Positions 28,774 through 37,465 of a stretch of 64,000 nucleotides of DNA are shown here, piece after piece. The notes under the pieces were generated by a model, which made no database searches, was not told the DNA's origin, and saw nothing but the letters and a program-made list of their open reading frames with translations. The stretch is from Sedimentibacter sp. Lineage in GTDB: Bacteria > Bacillota > Clostridia > Tissierellales > Sedimentibacteraceae. The stretch is from contig JAHDLA010000015.1 of assembly GCA_018436705.1 (NCBI GenBank), positions 1-64,000 on the forward strand, read 5' to 3'. Within the stretch, counting starts at the first letter, position 1. Each line of letters begins with the position of its first letter. The translations under genes and the position numbers were made by a program.

Positions 28774-28854
28774 TATTGATATATTTATTTTTAATTTATA
28801 TGCTAGGATATTATTTTGTTTCAAATGCGGTTAAATAGAAAATAAGGGCAATTA
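28774..28854 (+). pseudogene. Remnant of the small membrane protein gene found intact at 42320-42535
   Basis: About 80 bases match 42474-42555 with three substitutions and one indel. They encode only the C-terminal end (LIYLFLIYMLGYYFVSNAVK, then stop) of the 71-residue protein. No start codon or upstream part is present, so it is a fragment left by duplication or recombination. Confidence 0.85.
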
Positions 28855-28890
28855 AAAAGGTATTTAGAATGCAGCTTCTAAATACCTTTT
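28855..28890. terminator. Strong terminator after the formate channel
   Basis: A 15-bp perfect stem (28855-28869 with 28876-28890) flanked by A and T runs, able to act on both strands. It ends the plus-strand operon and may also stop the minus-strand gene at 28952-29260. Confidence 0.88.
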
Positions 28891-28951
28891 GTATCACAAT
28901 AATTCCATTCTTAGGATGTCTCCAATAATGAGGAAAGTATTAGTATTGAAT

Positions 28952-29260
28952 TTAGTAGAGTTTCTTATAAGCTAATTTTCCTAATAAAAATCCAATTATA
29001 ACAAGCACTATGCTGATAGCCCATGTTCTCAGGCCTTCATAAAAAAACACAAGATTAATCCCTGAAAGTATAAGCATTACACTACCCATTAGACATATAA
29101 TATTTTTTGATTTTTTACCCTGTCTAATAATACATAAAAAATATAGAATAGATAATTTTAGTCCCAGTAAAACTATCAATATACCTACTATATCTTGTAT
29201 TAATAAAAAACAACTAACATTGTTTTTATTTGCATCTGAAAACAAATAATTAAAATTCAT
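28952..29260 (-). CDS. Small membrane protein of unknown function
   Basis: A 102-residue product with three hydrophobic segments (about 21-40, 53-72 and 79-95) and a basic C-terminus LAYKKLY. ATG follows AGAGGAAAAT. I recognise no family. It is a single gene between a strong terminator and the NhaC gene. Base composition is like its neighbours. The 150 bases on its upstream side hold a 10-bp inverted repeat at 29313-29349 (AGGAGAAGAA and complement) without a T run. Confidence 0.6.
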   Translation of the reverse strand: MNFNYLFSDANKNNVSCFLLIQDIVGILIVLLGLKLSILYFLCIIRQGKKSKNIICLMGSVMLILSGINLVFFYEGLRTWAISIVLVIIGFLLGKLAYKKLY

Positions 29261-29410
29261 ATTTTCCTCTAAGTAATTAAATATTTAAATAAGCTATGGC
29301 TTAGTGGTTTATAGGAGAAGAAATGTATAGTAATCTTTTTTCTTCTCCTGATATGTATATTATTTAAAAACCATTTACTAAAAAATAATAAATTTATGTT
29401 TGATCAATAA

Positions 29411-30838
29411 TTATACTCCTGCTTGAAGCTCTTGTTGTTTTATTTCAGAAATTTCCTCATCAGAATATTTTTTCATTGAATATCCTGTGAATCCGTAGAT
29501 AGTAGAAAAAACGGGACAGAGGAAATTCAAAAAGCAATATGGGACGTATGCAGACCATGGTACTTGCAACATGGTCGCACAGTATACTCCACTTCCTGTC
29601 CATGGGATTATAGGTGCTCCCATTGTTCCTCCATCTTCCAAAGCTCTTGATAAATTTTCAGGCTTTAATTTAAATTGCGTAAATAATGGCTCCATTAAAG
29701 TACCTGTCATTACGTGGGCAAATGATTGAGATCCACCAATTGCATTGCCAACATAGCCTATTATCAGTGTAGTTACAATAAGGCTTCCTACAGACTTAAT
29801 ATAGTTAGTAAGTTTAGTTACAATAGCGGGCAATATGCCTGATACTCGTAACATACCTCCCAATCCTAAACCGGTTATCATAATAGTGGCTAACTGTAAC
29901 ATGCTTGCAATACCGCCTCTATTTAATAATTTGTTTAAGAATTCATTACCAAAATCTCCGGAAAAGCCACTGTATAAAGTTCCGGCAGCAAAGTTTAAAG
30001 GGTGACCCTGGTAGAGCACAGCGATAATTATTCCAACCACTGCTCCAAGTAAAATAGAAGTAACAGGTGACTGTTTCATAATTAAAAGCGTTATAACAAG
30101 TATTGCCGGTATAAATGCAATAAATCCTACATTGTATAATCCAGATATTGAATCCATTATTGCATGTACATTAGACATATCTACATTACTTGAACCGTAT
30201 TTAAAGCCTAATACAAGAAAAATAATTGCCGTGATTACATAAGATGGAATAGTGGTGTAGAACATATGCTTTATATGAGTCATGACATCTGTGCCTGCAA
30301 CGGCAGGGCACATATTTGTAGTATCTGACAAAGGTGACATTTTATCTCCAAAATATGCTCCGCAAATTACAGCACCGGCAGTCATTCCTGCAGGTACGCC
30401 TAAACCTTCTCCTATTCCCATACATGCTATACCTGCTGTTGCAATTGTTCCCCAAGAAGTTCCTGTCGCCAGAGAAACCATAGAGCAAAGAAACAAACTT
30501 GTAATCAAGAAGAAGCTAGGGGACATTACTTTTAAACCTACATATATTAACCCGGGAACTGTTCCTGATGCTATCCAAGAACCTGTTAGCGCACCTACTG
30601 CCATTATAATTATAATGGCTTCCATGCCTCTTCGGATCATCTCAAAAGCACCATTTTGCAAATCAGAATAGGTTAAACCTACTTTGTAAGCAAACGGAAC
30701 TACAATTAACCAGCTAAAGAATAATAAAGTTGGTAATTTAACTTTATATATCAATATTCCTATAACCATAAAGACAATGATGAGTCCCAATGCTAAGCAG
30801 GCCATTCCAAACGACATAGTTGTTTTTTCTTTTTTCAT
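29411..30838 (-). CDS. NhaC-family Na+/H+ antiporter
   Basis: Integral membrane exchanger of 475 residues. Diagnostic stretches are MVSLATGTSWGTIATAGIAC, GAYFGDKMSPLSDTTN and GLGGMLRVSGILPAI, typical of NhaC. Some members exchange malate/lactate or amines, but Na+/H+ exchange is the default. It would use or regulate the Na+ gradient on which the NSS, SSS and OadB systems here depend. ATG follows AGGAGGAGTTT. It lies 185 bases downstream of the aminotransferase gene across a weak terminator, so it may have its own promoter. Confidence 0.92.
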   Translation of the reverse strand: MKKEKTTMSFGMACLALGLIIVFMVIGILIYKVKLPTLLFFSWLIVVPFAYKVGLTYSDLQNGAFEMIRRGMEAIIIIMAVGALTGSWIASGTVPGLIYVGLKVMSPSFFLITSLFLCSMVSLATGTSWGTIATAGIACMGIGEGLGVPAGMTAGAVICGAYFGDKMSPLSDTTNMCPAVAGTDVMTHIKHMFYTTIPSYVITAIIFLVLGFKYGSSNVDMSNVHAIMDSISGLYNVGFIAFIPAILVITLLIMKQSPVTSILLGAVVGIIIAVLYQGHPLNFAAGTLYSGFSGDFGNEFLNKLLNRGGIASMLQLATIMITGLGLGGMLRVSGILPAIVTKLTNYIKSVGSLIVTTLIIGYVGNAIGGSQSFAHVMTGTLMEPLFTQFKLKPENLSRALEDGGTMGAPIIPWTGSGVYCATMLQVPWSAYVPYCFLNFLCPVFSTIYGFTGYSMKKYSDEEISEIKQQELQAGV

Positions 30839-30963
30839 TATAAAACTCCTCCTATTTTTAGTTGTAAGCGTTAAGTATATATGTTAATTAAAATTTTTAA
30901 ATGAATATAGAAGCTTTGTAAATTAATACGCATCTCAAGATAAACGATTTCATTGCTGGCTAA

Positions 30964-30988
30964 AACTGGCGTCGTTCAATTGCCAGTT
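30964..30988 (-). terminator. Weak terminator after the aminotransferase/SSS operon
   Basis: AACTGGC (30964-30970) pairs with GCCAGTT (30982-30988); on the minus strand TTTTAG follows. The short stem and short T run make partial read-through to the NhaC gene possible. Confidence 0.5.
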
Positions 30989-31023
30989 ACAATTTAATAC
31001 AGAAGTAATTTAGAAGTTATAAT

Positions 31024-32199
31024 TTATTTACTCAATTCATTTAATGCTTCTTTAATTTTTTTCATTCCTAATTCAATATCTTCATATGATGTTGCAAATG
31101 ATATTCTAATATATCCCTCTCCCGTATCGCCAAAAGCACTGCCTGGAACTACAGCTACTCCTGCTTTTTCTAATAAGTACATGGCTGCTTCGCTTGACGA
31201 TAAACCGTATTTTTTGATAGAAGGAAATATATAAAATGCTCCCTTTGGTTTCACATATTCAATGTTCATTTCATCTAAATTTTTCATTATTAAATTTCTA
31301 CGACGTTCAAATTCCTTAACCATTTCTTTGACACAATTTTGTGAACCGGTTAATGCAGCAATACTTCCTGTTTCTACAAATGTATTTGGACAACTTATCG
31401 TATGCTGATGAATCTTTAAGATTCCTGATATTAAAGTTTTAGGTACTACCAGGTATCCAACCCTCCATCCGTCCATGGCATATGTTTTAGAAAAACTTCC
31501 GATTATGATTGTCCGTTCCATCATATTTGGCAGATTTGCAATGGGTTCATAGCTAATATTGTCGTATATTATGCCATTATAGATATCATCAGATATCACT
31601 ATCAGATTATGTTTTATAGCTATATCTGCTATTTTTCTGATATTTTCACTGTCTATTATTATACCTGTTGGGTTGTTTGGGGTATTTAATATAATGCATT
31701 TGGTTTTTTCTGTTATGTATTCTTCTAATTTGTCTGCACTTAGAGAGAAGTCATCACTTATTGTTAAAGGAACATGTACTGACTTAGCACCGGTTAAATG
31801 AATCCAGCCATCATAATACACGTAAGATGGAGTTGGTACTAGCACTTCATCTCCAGGGTTTAAGATTCCTTGCAGTGCAGCTACTATAGCTTCAGTAGCT
31901 CCTATAGTCTCTATTACCTGTTCTGGTTGTGCCTTAATTTTAAAGTCTTCATATAACCTGGTACACACGGCTTCACGGAATTCCATAGATCCAGGAGTTG
32001 CCGTATAGTGTACCTTACCCTCATCTAAAGCTTTTTTTGTTGCTTCTTTAATGTGCTCTGGCGTGTCAAAGTTTGGTCTTCCGATTGAAAAATCAATTAT
32101 GTTTTTTCCTTGCTTTTTTAGCTTTTGGACCCTATTTAAAACCTCCCTTATTATAGATGGCTGCAATTCTTCAGTTCTGGTTGCTGCTTTGATATCCAT
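31024..32199 (-). CDS. Class I aminotransferase (AspC/PatA-like)
   Basis: PLP enzyme of 391 residues. It shows IIDFSIGRPNFDTPEHI at the N-terminus, NTPNNPTG, the conserved SDDIYNGI, and the PLP-lysine in IGSFSKTYAMDGWRVGYL. The class includes aspartate, aromatic and branched-chain aminotransferases. It follows the SSS symporter by 34 bases in one operon driven by a sigma-54 promoter. It probably makes the 2-oxo acid that the ferredoxin oxidoreductase at 36-39 kb oxidises; the amino acid involved cannot be named from sequence. ATG follows AGGAGGTAAAACA. Confidence 0.92.
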   Translation of the reverse strand: MDIKAATRTEELQPSIIREVLNRVQKLKKQGKNIIDFSIGRPNFDTPEHIKEATKKALDEGKVHYTATPGSMEFREAVCTRLYEDFKIKAQPEQVIETIGATEAIVAALQGILNPGDEVLVPTPSYVYYDGWIHLTGAKSVHVPLTISDDFSLSADKLEEYITEKTKCIILNTPNNPTGIIIDSENIRKIADIAIKHNLIVISDDIYNGIIYDNISYEPIANLPNMMERTIIIGSFSKTYAMDGWRVGYLVVPKTLISGILKIHQHTISCPNTFVETGSIAALTGSQNCVKEMVKEFERRRNLIMKNLDEMNIEYVKPKGAFYIFPSIKKYGLSSSEAAMYLLEKAGVAVVPGSAFGDTGEGYIRISFATSYEDIELGMKKIKEALNELSK

Positions 32200-32233
32200 T
32201 GTTTTACCTCCTATTTTGTTTATTAGTTATTAA

Positions 32234-33661
32234 TTACTTTTCAATTCCGTTTAATAAGCTTTGAGATTCTGTTGAATTAATACCTTGTTTATTACCGTTT
32301 ATAAAATATCCACAGGTCATTAAGATAAAACTAAATCCAAGGCCTATAAATAATGTGTCAAAATTAAAATTAAACATAATTTCGCTGACCAGTATACTAA
32401 TCGGACTTATAATTATTGATGCTATTACAAATTTAGTATTGATTTTCTTTGGCAAAAATAGCGCTCCAAACATTGGGAAAAAGCTCACGGCTGCTCTTAA
32501 ACCCATTGACATGAAACTCCATTTTAAAATAACAGACTGTAATGTACCGGTTGTAAATATCATTGCTATTAACAAAATAGCTATAATGGTAAAACGTGTT
32601 AAAAGAAGATTCTTTTTTGGATTTACTTTAGTAAAACAGCTTATAATATCGTTGTTAATTATCGTACTAATTCCCAATGACAATCCTGCGCCTGTACCAA
32701 CAATAGCTATTAAAAGTGTAGCTAAAACCAATCCTCCAAATAATGAAGGCATATGGTTAATGACAAATATTGGGAAAGATTGTGCTGGATCTATGTTAGG
32801 GTAGTTCAGTTTCATGAACATTCCTATAAATACTCCGCCTGCACCAATGGGAGGAATTAACAGTGAACTCATTAGTGCACCTTTAATTGCAGCTTTATCA
32901 TTTCTTCCAGATAATACCGCCTGAATGTAAGTCTGCGTTGATAGAACACCAAACACTAAAGATAAACCTGCACCTAAGTCAATCCCAACTCCTCTTGCGA
33001 AAAGGTTAAAATATTGTGCTTTTGGAAGCAATTTAACTATAGCACTTAAACCACCGCTTAAGGAAATTGCCAATATACCTCCTGTAATAACAGAAACATA
33101 TAGTAATATTGTTTTAGCAATCCCTACAACGCCTGCGCCTAAAACGCCACCAAATAAAACGTAACTAGCCATTAGACCAATACTGATAACAGCACAAATG
33201 GTTGGTGTAAGGGGAGTCATTGATTTCAATAATGCCATTGCAGATAGGATTTGAGCAACGATATTTATAAATATACCTAAGGAACCTAGTAATGAAGATA
33301 GTAAACTTGGAAGCTTACCATATTCTTTTGAAATTATTTGCTGAATAGTTCTACATTCGCTGTCACGTAAAGGTTTTGCAAAAAATACTGCCATTACAAA
33401 GCAACCAATACTGCCGCCTAATGTAAACCAAATTGAAGAAAATCCATAAGTATATGCTAGCTGTGCTGTTCCAACGGTAGAAGCTCCACCTACTAAAGTT
33501 CCGATTATTGCGCCCATTATAATTAAAGAGCTTGCTTTTCCGCCGCCGGTAGTGAAATCCGATTCGTTTTTTATTTGTTTTCCGGAATATACCCCTGTAA
33601 GAGCTATGCAAATTAAAGTGACTGTAAATCCAATGATGTGTGGAAATGATAATAAATTCAT
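32234..33661 (-). CDS. Sodium:solute symporter (SSS family)
   Basis: Na+-driven importer of 475 residues with about 13 membrane helices. FTTGGGKASSLIIMGAIIGTL near residue 36, followed by GGASTVGTAQLAYTYG, and RTIQQIISKEYGK are SSS landmarks (compare PutP and PanF). The substrate is probably the amino acid handled by the aminotransferase downstream. ATG follows AGAGGATTATTTAAA. It is first in a two-gene unit with a sigma-54 promoter about 145 bases upstream. Confidence 0.9.
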   Translation of the reverse strand: MNLLSFPHIIGFTVTLICIALTGVYSGKQIKNESDFTTGGGKASSLIIMGAIIGTLVGGASTVGTAQLAYTYGFSSIWFTLGGSIGCFVMAVFFAKPLRDSECRTIQQIISKEYGKLPSLLSSLLGSLGIFINIVAQILSAMALLKSMTPLTPTICAVISIGLMASYVLFGGVLGAGVVGIAKTILLYVSVITGGILAISLSGGLSAIVKLLPKAQYFNLFARGVGIDLGAGLSLVFGVLSTQTYIQAVLSGRNDKAAIKGALMSSLLIPPIGAGGVFIGMFMKLNYPNIDPAQSFPIFVINHMPSLFGGLVLATLLIAIVGTGAGLSLGISTIINNDIISCFTKVNPKKNLLLTRFTIIAILLIAMIFTTGTLQSVILKWSFMSMGLRAAVSFFPMFGALFLPKKINTKFVIASIIISPISILVSEIMFNFNFDTLFIGLGFSFILMTCGYFINGNKQGINSTESQSLLNGIEK

Positions 33662-33804
33662 TTTAAATAATCCTCTTCATAGTTTTTGATAATTTTTTTT
33701 AGATAAACTTTGATTAAAACTCACACTTCTCCTTTCTTTTAATTGTGCTTAAGATTAAATTGATCTATAAAATAAATATAGAAATACATTTGAATATTTA
33801 GGTA

Positions 33805-33819
33805 GCAACTTTCATGCCA
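33805..33819 (-). promoter_or_regulatory. Sigma-54 (-24/-12) promoter of the SSS symporter-aminotransferase operon
   Basis: On the minus strand TGGCAT, five bases, TTGC: the invariant GG and GC have the correct ten-base spacing. It requires an enhancer-binding activator; one is encoded divergently at 34015. Direct repeats ATTGTTAAATTC (33891-33902) and ATTGTTAAAATTC (33921-33933) lie 72-114 bases upstream, where an activator would bind. Confidence 0.82.
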
Positions 33820-33950
33820 ATAAAATATATATGTTAAAAGCGTTGATTGTGCTACATAGTGCGAATTATTATATTTTTCATTATTGATGAATTGTTAAAT
33901 TCTGTGTTTAAAATAAAAACATTGTTAAAATTCTTTACCTATACAACTAA

Positions 33951-33979
33951 TTGACTTTAATTTTTACCAGGTATATAAT
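33951..33979 (+). promoter_or_regulatory. Sigma-A promoter of the PrpR-type activator gene
   Basis: TTGACT at 33951-33956, a 17-base spacer, TATAAT at 33974-33979. It lies about 36 bases before the start codon. The proposed activator sites (33891-33933) are just upstream, which would allow autoregulation. Confidence 0.8.
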
Positions 33980-34014
33980 TGTGAATAACGTTATCATACG
34001 GCAAGGAGCATATT

Positions 34015-35943
34015 ATGGAAGGAAAAGTACTTTTTGTATCAACAAGCATGCGCATTTCTATGGAAGCTAAAAAATTAGCTGAAGGCAAAGGAATTAACTT
34101 GCATATATATAATGGGGGCATATTAAAAAATGGGCATATATACGCTAAACAACACGAGAACGAGTATGATGTTATAATAAGCCATGGGAATACTGCAGAT
34201 ACTATCAGGAAATTAGTGACAGTACCTGTTATTTCTATAGAGATAACAACATTAAACATACTAAATACACTTTTGAAAGCTAAAAAAATTAGTAATAAAG
34301 TTGCACTTATAGTTTTTGAACATGACATGTTAAAAGAATTATATTTATTGCAAGATATTTTGAATATTGAATTTGAATTGTTTACATATTCTAATCACAG
34401 CGAATTAAAAGAGCAGATAAATAAGGCAATCAGTTTGGGGATTACTACACTAATCGGAATTGGTGATTGCATAGCTGACGCAGCTGCAAAATATAGCGTG
34501 AATTCAATATCAATCGATTGTGATTTGAAGGAAATTGAAACGGCATTAATATCTGCTGCAAATATTAGTAATTTATCTAAAAAGGAACGAGAACTAACAA
34601 GAAGGTATCAAAAAATATTAGACCATACAAATAGCGGCATTCTAACTTTAGATAATAATAATAAAATTATCACTCTAAATAAATTAGCTGAAAAAATATT
34701 TAATGTTAAATCTTCAGACATCTTAAATGATAGTATTTACAACGTAGAACAATTAAAAGTAATTGTCGATGCTATGTCCAGTGAAGAAATGACATTTAAC
34801 AAAATAATTGAAGTTAATAATATTAAGTTAATTGTTAATATTTTTCCTGTCATAATAGAAAAAGATGTATATAATAAAATTATTTCTTTGCAAGAAGTTT
34901 CAAAGTTGCAGAAACTAGAATTAAAAGTAAGAACTCAATTATATAAAAACGGATTGTATGCAAAATATCATTTGGAAGATATTGTAGGAGAAAGCAAATT
35001 AATTAAGAATCTAATATATAAGATAAAAAAGGTAGCTAAGACAGATACTACTATTTTAATATCGGCTGAAACTGGTTCGGGAAAGGAACTGTTTGCACAA
35101 AGCATACATAATATTAGTTTAAGAAAAGATGGGCCTTTTGTTACTATTAATTGCGCTGCTATGCCTGAGAATTTGCTGGAAAGCGAGTTGTTTGGATATG
35201 AAGAGGGGGCTTTTACAGGGGCTAAAAAGGGTGGAAAGCCAGGCCTATTTGAACTTGCTCATAATGGCACTATATTTCTTGATGAAGTAAGTGAAATGCC
35301 TCTAAATCTTCAGGGGAGACTTCTTAGAGTTCTGCAAGAAAAAGAAATTCTAAGAATAGGAGGAGATTATATCTTAAATGTTGACATAAGAGTCATAGCA
35401 GCAACCAATCAAAACTTATTAACCATGGTAAATGAAGGAAAATTTAGAAAAGACTTATACTATAGACTGAACATTTTAGATATTAGAATACCGCCTTTGC
35501 GTGAACGAAAAGAAGATATACGTGGATTAGCAAATATGTTTTTCGATAAAATGAATAAAAAATACGATACAAGCATCTCCACAATATCAGAAGAAGTGAA
35601 CAAATTGCTGATGCAGTATGGTTGGCCGGGCAACGTAAGGGAATTGGAAAATTTCGTTGAAAAAGCAACGATATTATCAAACGGATTTTATATTGATCCG
35701 GATTTTGTCAGAGAGTCTTTGTTAAGTAAAAATGAGAACGATTTTATACAGAGCAATCTAAGTGCAAGCAATGATAATATTAATGTTCGCCTTTCAAACT
35801 TGAAAGATATTGAACTTCAAGTAATTGAACAGGCTAGTAAATTATATGAAGGAGACAAATCAGATTTAGCTGACATTCTTGGAATCAGTAGAACAACTTT
35901 ATGGAAGAGGCTCAAACAAATTGAAGAAACACAAAGTTCTTAA
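34015..35943 (+). CDS. Sigma-54-dependent activator with PrpR-type N-terminal sensor
   Basis: Enhancer-binding protein of 642 residues. Residues about 1-190 are a PrpR_N-like domain (YDVIISHGNTADTIRKL and VPVISIEITTLNIL), which senses small organic acids or CoA products in related proteins. A PAS domain (about 205-310) follows, then an AAA+ domain with Walker A ETGSGKE, the sigma-54 contact loop GAFTGA and Walker B IFLDEV. A Fis-type HTH ends it (LADILGISRTTLWKRLKQI). It is divergent from the SSS symporter operon and next to the oxidoreductase operon; both have sigma-54 promoters, so it is the likely activator of each. ATG follows AAGGAGCATATT. Confidence 0.95.
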   Translation: MEGKVLFVSTSMRISMEAKKLAEGKGINLHIYNGGILKNGHIYAKQHENEYDVIISHGNTADTIRKLVTVPVISIEITTLNILNTLLKAKKISNKVALIVFEHDMLKELYLLQDILNIEFELFTYSNHSELKEQINKAISLGITTLIGIGDCIADAAAKYSVNSISIDCDLKEIETALISAANISNLSKKERELTRRYQKILDHTNSGILTLDNNNKIITLNKLAEKIFNVKSSDILNDSIYNVEQLKVIVDAMSSEEMTFNKIIEVNNIKLIVNIFPVIIEKDVYNKIISLQEVSKLQKLELKVRTQLYKNGLYAKYHLEDIVGESKLIKNLIYKIKKVAKTDTTILISAETGSGKELFAQSIHNISLRKDGPFVTINCAAMPENLLESELFGYEEGAFTGAKKGGKPGLFELAHNGTIFLDEVSEMPLNLQGRLLRVLQEKEILRIGGDYILNVDIRVIAATNQNLLTMVNEGKFRKDLYYRLNILDIRIPPLRERKEDIRGLANMFFDKMNKKYDTSISTISEEVNKLLMQYGWPGNVRELENFVEKATILSNGFYIDPDFVRESLLSKNENDFIQSNLSASNDNINVRLSNLKDIELQVIEQASKLYEGDKSDLADILGISRTTLWKRLKQIEETQSS

Positions 35944-35954
35944 GTAAACATATA

Positions 35955-35993
35955 AAAACAGTATTCGACATTTTCTGTTGCGAATACTGTTTT
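35955..35993. terminator. Terminator between convergent activator and oxidoreductase operons
   Basis: A 13-bp perfect stem (35955-35967 with 35981-35993, AAAACAGTATTCG and complement) with flanking A and T runs on both sides. Confidence 0.87.
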
Positions 35994-36079
35994 TATTATT
36001 TTATGGTTTTCATGAATAAACTAATTTTATTACTATGGAATCTGCCTTTTTTATTTTTGTTGCTTAATTTGTATATACT

Positions 36080-36640
36080 TTAATGAGATGAAGTTTTGCA
36101 TTGCTCAGCTAATTCTAATCCTTTATTAAATGCTTTAAGGTTAGCTTCACAAACTTTTGGCTTTTTAGAGAATTTTTTATTCAAAACACTAATTACAGCT
36201 TCGCTAGAAATAATTCCTGTCATTTTTACAATTATACCCAAAGAAACTATATTAGCTGCTGCTAAACTTCCAACTTCCTTTGATGCTTCTATTATTGGGA
36301 ATCCATACTGTTTAGCTTTTACATCAGAAACAGATTCTATGGAATCGCAATCATAAATAAGAATGCAATTTTCACTTAATGATGTTGCATATTTATTATA
36401 TGCAACCTGCGCAAGGGCTAAAACTAAATCTTCTTCTATGACTTCAGGAAAGAATATTTCGTCTTTGCTGATTATTACATCAGATTTAGTAAATGTTCCT
36501 CTGGTTTCAACGCCGTAGGAAGTTGTAAGTGTAGAGTTGAGGTTATCAAACATTGTAGCTGCTTCACCAAGTATTGTGCCACCAACTACAAGCCCTTGGC
36601 CGCCAACACCGCTTAAGATTATTTCATATCTTTTTTTCAC
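36080..36640 (-). CDS. 2-oxoacid:ferredoxin oxidoreductase, gamma subunit
   Basis: A 186-residue subunit of the thiamine-diphosphate enzyme that oxidises 2-oxo acids to acyl-CoA, reducing ferredoxin. It begins with the Rossmann-like ILSGVGGQGLVVGGTILGEAA typical of gamma subunits and continues with TSYGVETRGTFTKSDVIIS. The start is GTG, adjacent to the stop of the beta gene, with GGAGGTAA inside the beta end. It is the last gene of a six-gene operon. Confidence 0.93.
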   Translation of the reverse strand: MKKRYEIILSGVGGQGLVVGGTILGEAATMFDNLNSTLTTSYGVETRGTFTKSDVIISKDEIFFPEVIEEDLVLALAQVAYNKYATSLSENCILIYDCDSIESVSDVKAKQYGFPIIEASKEVGSLAAANIVSLGIIVKMTGIISSEAVISVLNKKFSKKPKVCEANLKAFNKGLELAEQCKTSSH

Positions 36641-37465
36641 TTATTTACCTCCTTCTTTGCTTTTCTTTGCATCATTAATAACTCGTAAATATTTTGTGCT
36701 ATAATCTTCATTTTCTCTATTTACAAAGTTTCCTACTACAAACTTATTTTCTCTTTCTTTTTGCGTAAGTTTTTCAGCAGCAGAAACGGAAACAGAGTTT
36801 TCTTTAAACCAGTTTAACATATCTGCAGGTTTTTTCATTCCATTAAGCCTTCCAAAGTGTGTAGGGCATTGTGAAATTGCTTCTACAAACGAAAATCCTT
36901 TCTTTTGTAAAGCTTCAAATATAAATTTCTCTAACTGGACTATACCATATGTTGTACCTCTGGAAACATAAGATGCTCCAGCTGCTGCTACTAGACCACT
37001 TAGATCAAAACCATGCTCTATATGCCCATACCTTGATGTAGATGTTATTTTTTCATGAGGAGTTGTTCCAGAATATTGTCCACCTGTCATGCCATAGTTT
37101 AAGTTATTAACAACAATTGCTGTAACATCAACATTTCTTCTTGCTGCATGAATTAAATGGTTTCCACCGATTGTAGCTCCGTCACCATCTCCCATTAAAA
37201 CTACAACATTTAATTCAGGGTTGGCCAATTTTATACCTGTTCCAAAAGCTAATGCCCTGCCATGAGTCCCGTGGAATGTATTAGTGTCGACATAATCGTC
37301 TGCTTTGCCCCAACATCCTATTCCGGTTACAACAACTGTGTTCTCTCTTGTGTAATTCAACTTCTCAAAGCATCTTAGTATTGCGTGTAATACGCTGCCG
37401 TTTCCGCAGCCGGCACACCAAAATAATGGAAGTTTCTCTTTAACCAAATACTCTTGTGTTTTCAT
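36641..37465 (-). CDS. 2-oxoacid:ferredoxin oxidoreductase, beta (thiamine-diphosphate) subunit
   Basis: Catalytic subunit of 274 residues binding thiamine diphosphate. FWCAGCGNGSVLHAI and MGDGDGATIGGNHLIHAARRN (Mg2+/ThDP motif) followed by NNLNYGMTGGQYSGTTP identify it as the KorB/VorB type. Its start overlaps the end of the alpha gene by 26 bases, so the two are translationally coupled. With no CoA-binding pyruvate-type fusion, 2-oxoisovalerate, 2-oxoglutarate or aryl-pyruvate are candidate substrates. The pairing with ptb/buk favours branched-chain or similar acyl-CoA products. Confidence 0.94.
   Translation of the reverse strand: MKTQEYLVKEKLPLFWCAGCGNGSVLHAILRCFEKLNYTRENTVVVTGIGCWGKADDYVDTNTFHGTHGRALAFGTGIKLANPELNVVVLMGDGDGATIGGNHLIHAARRNVDVTAIVVNNLNYGMTGGQYSGTTPHEKITSTSRYGHIEHGFDLSGLVAAAGASYVSRGTTYGIVQLEKFIFEALQKKGFSFVEAISQCPTHFGRLNGMKKPADMLNWFKENSVSVSAAEKLTQKERENKFVVGNFVNRENEDYSTKYLRVINDAKKSKEGGK

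Noticed and set aside
29313..29349. Perfect 10-bp inverted repeat as the terminator of the NhaC gene
   Set aside because: No T run follows on the minus strand, and it lies over 60 bases past the stop; kept only as a note under the neighbouring gene.
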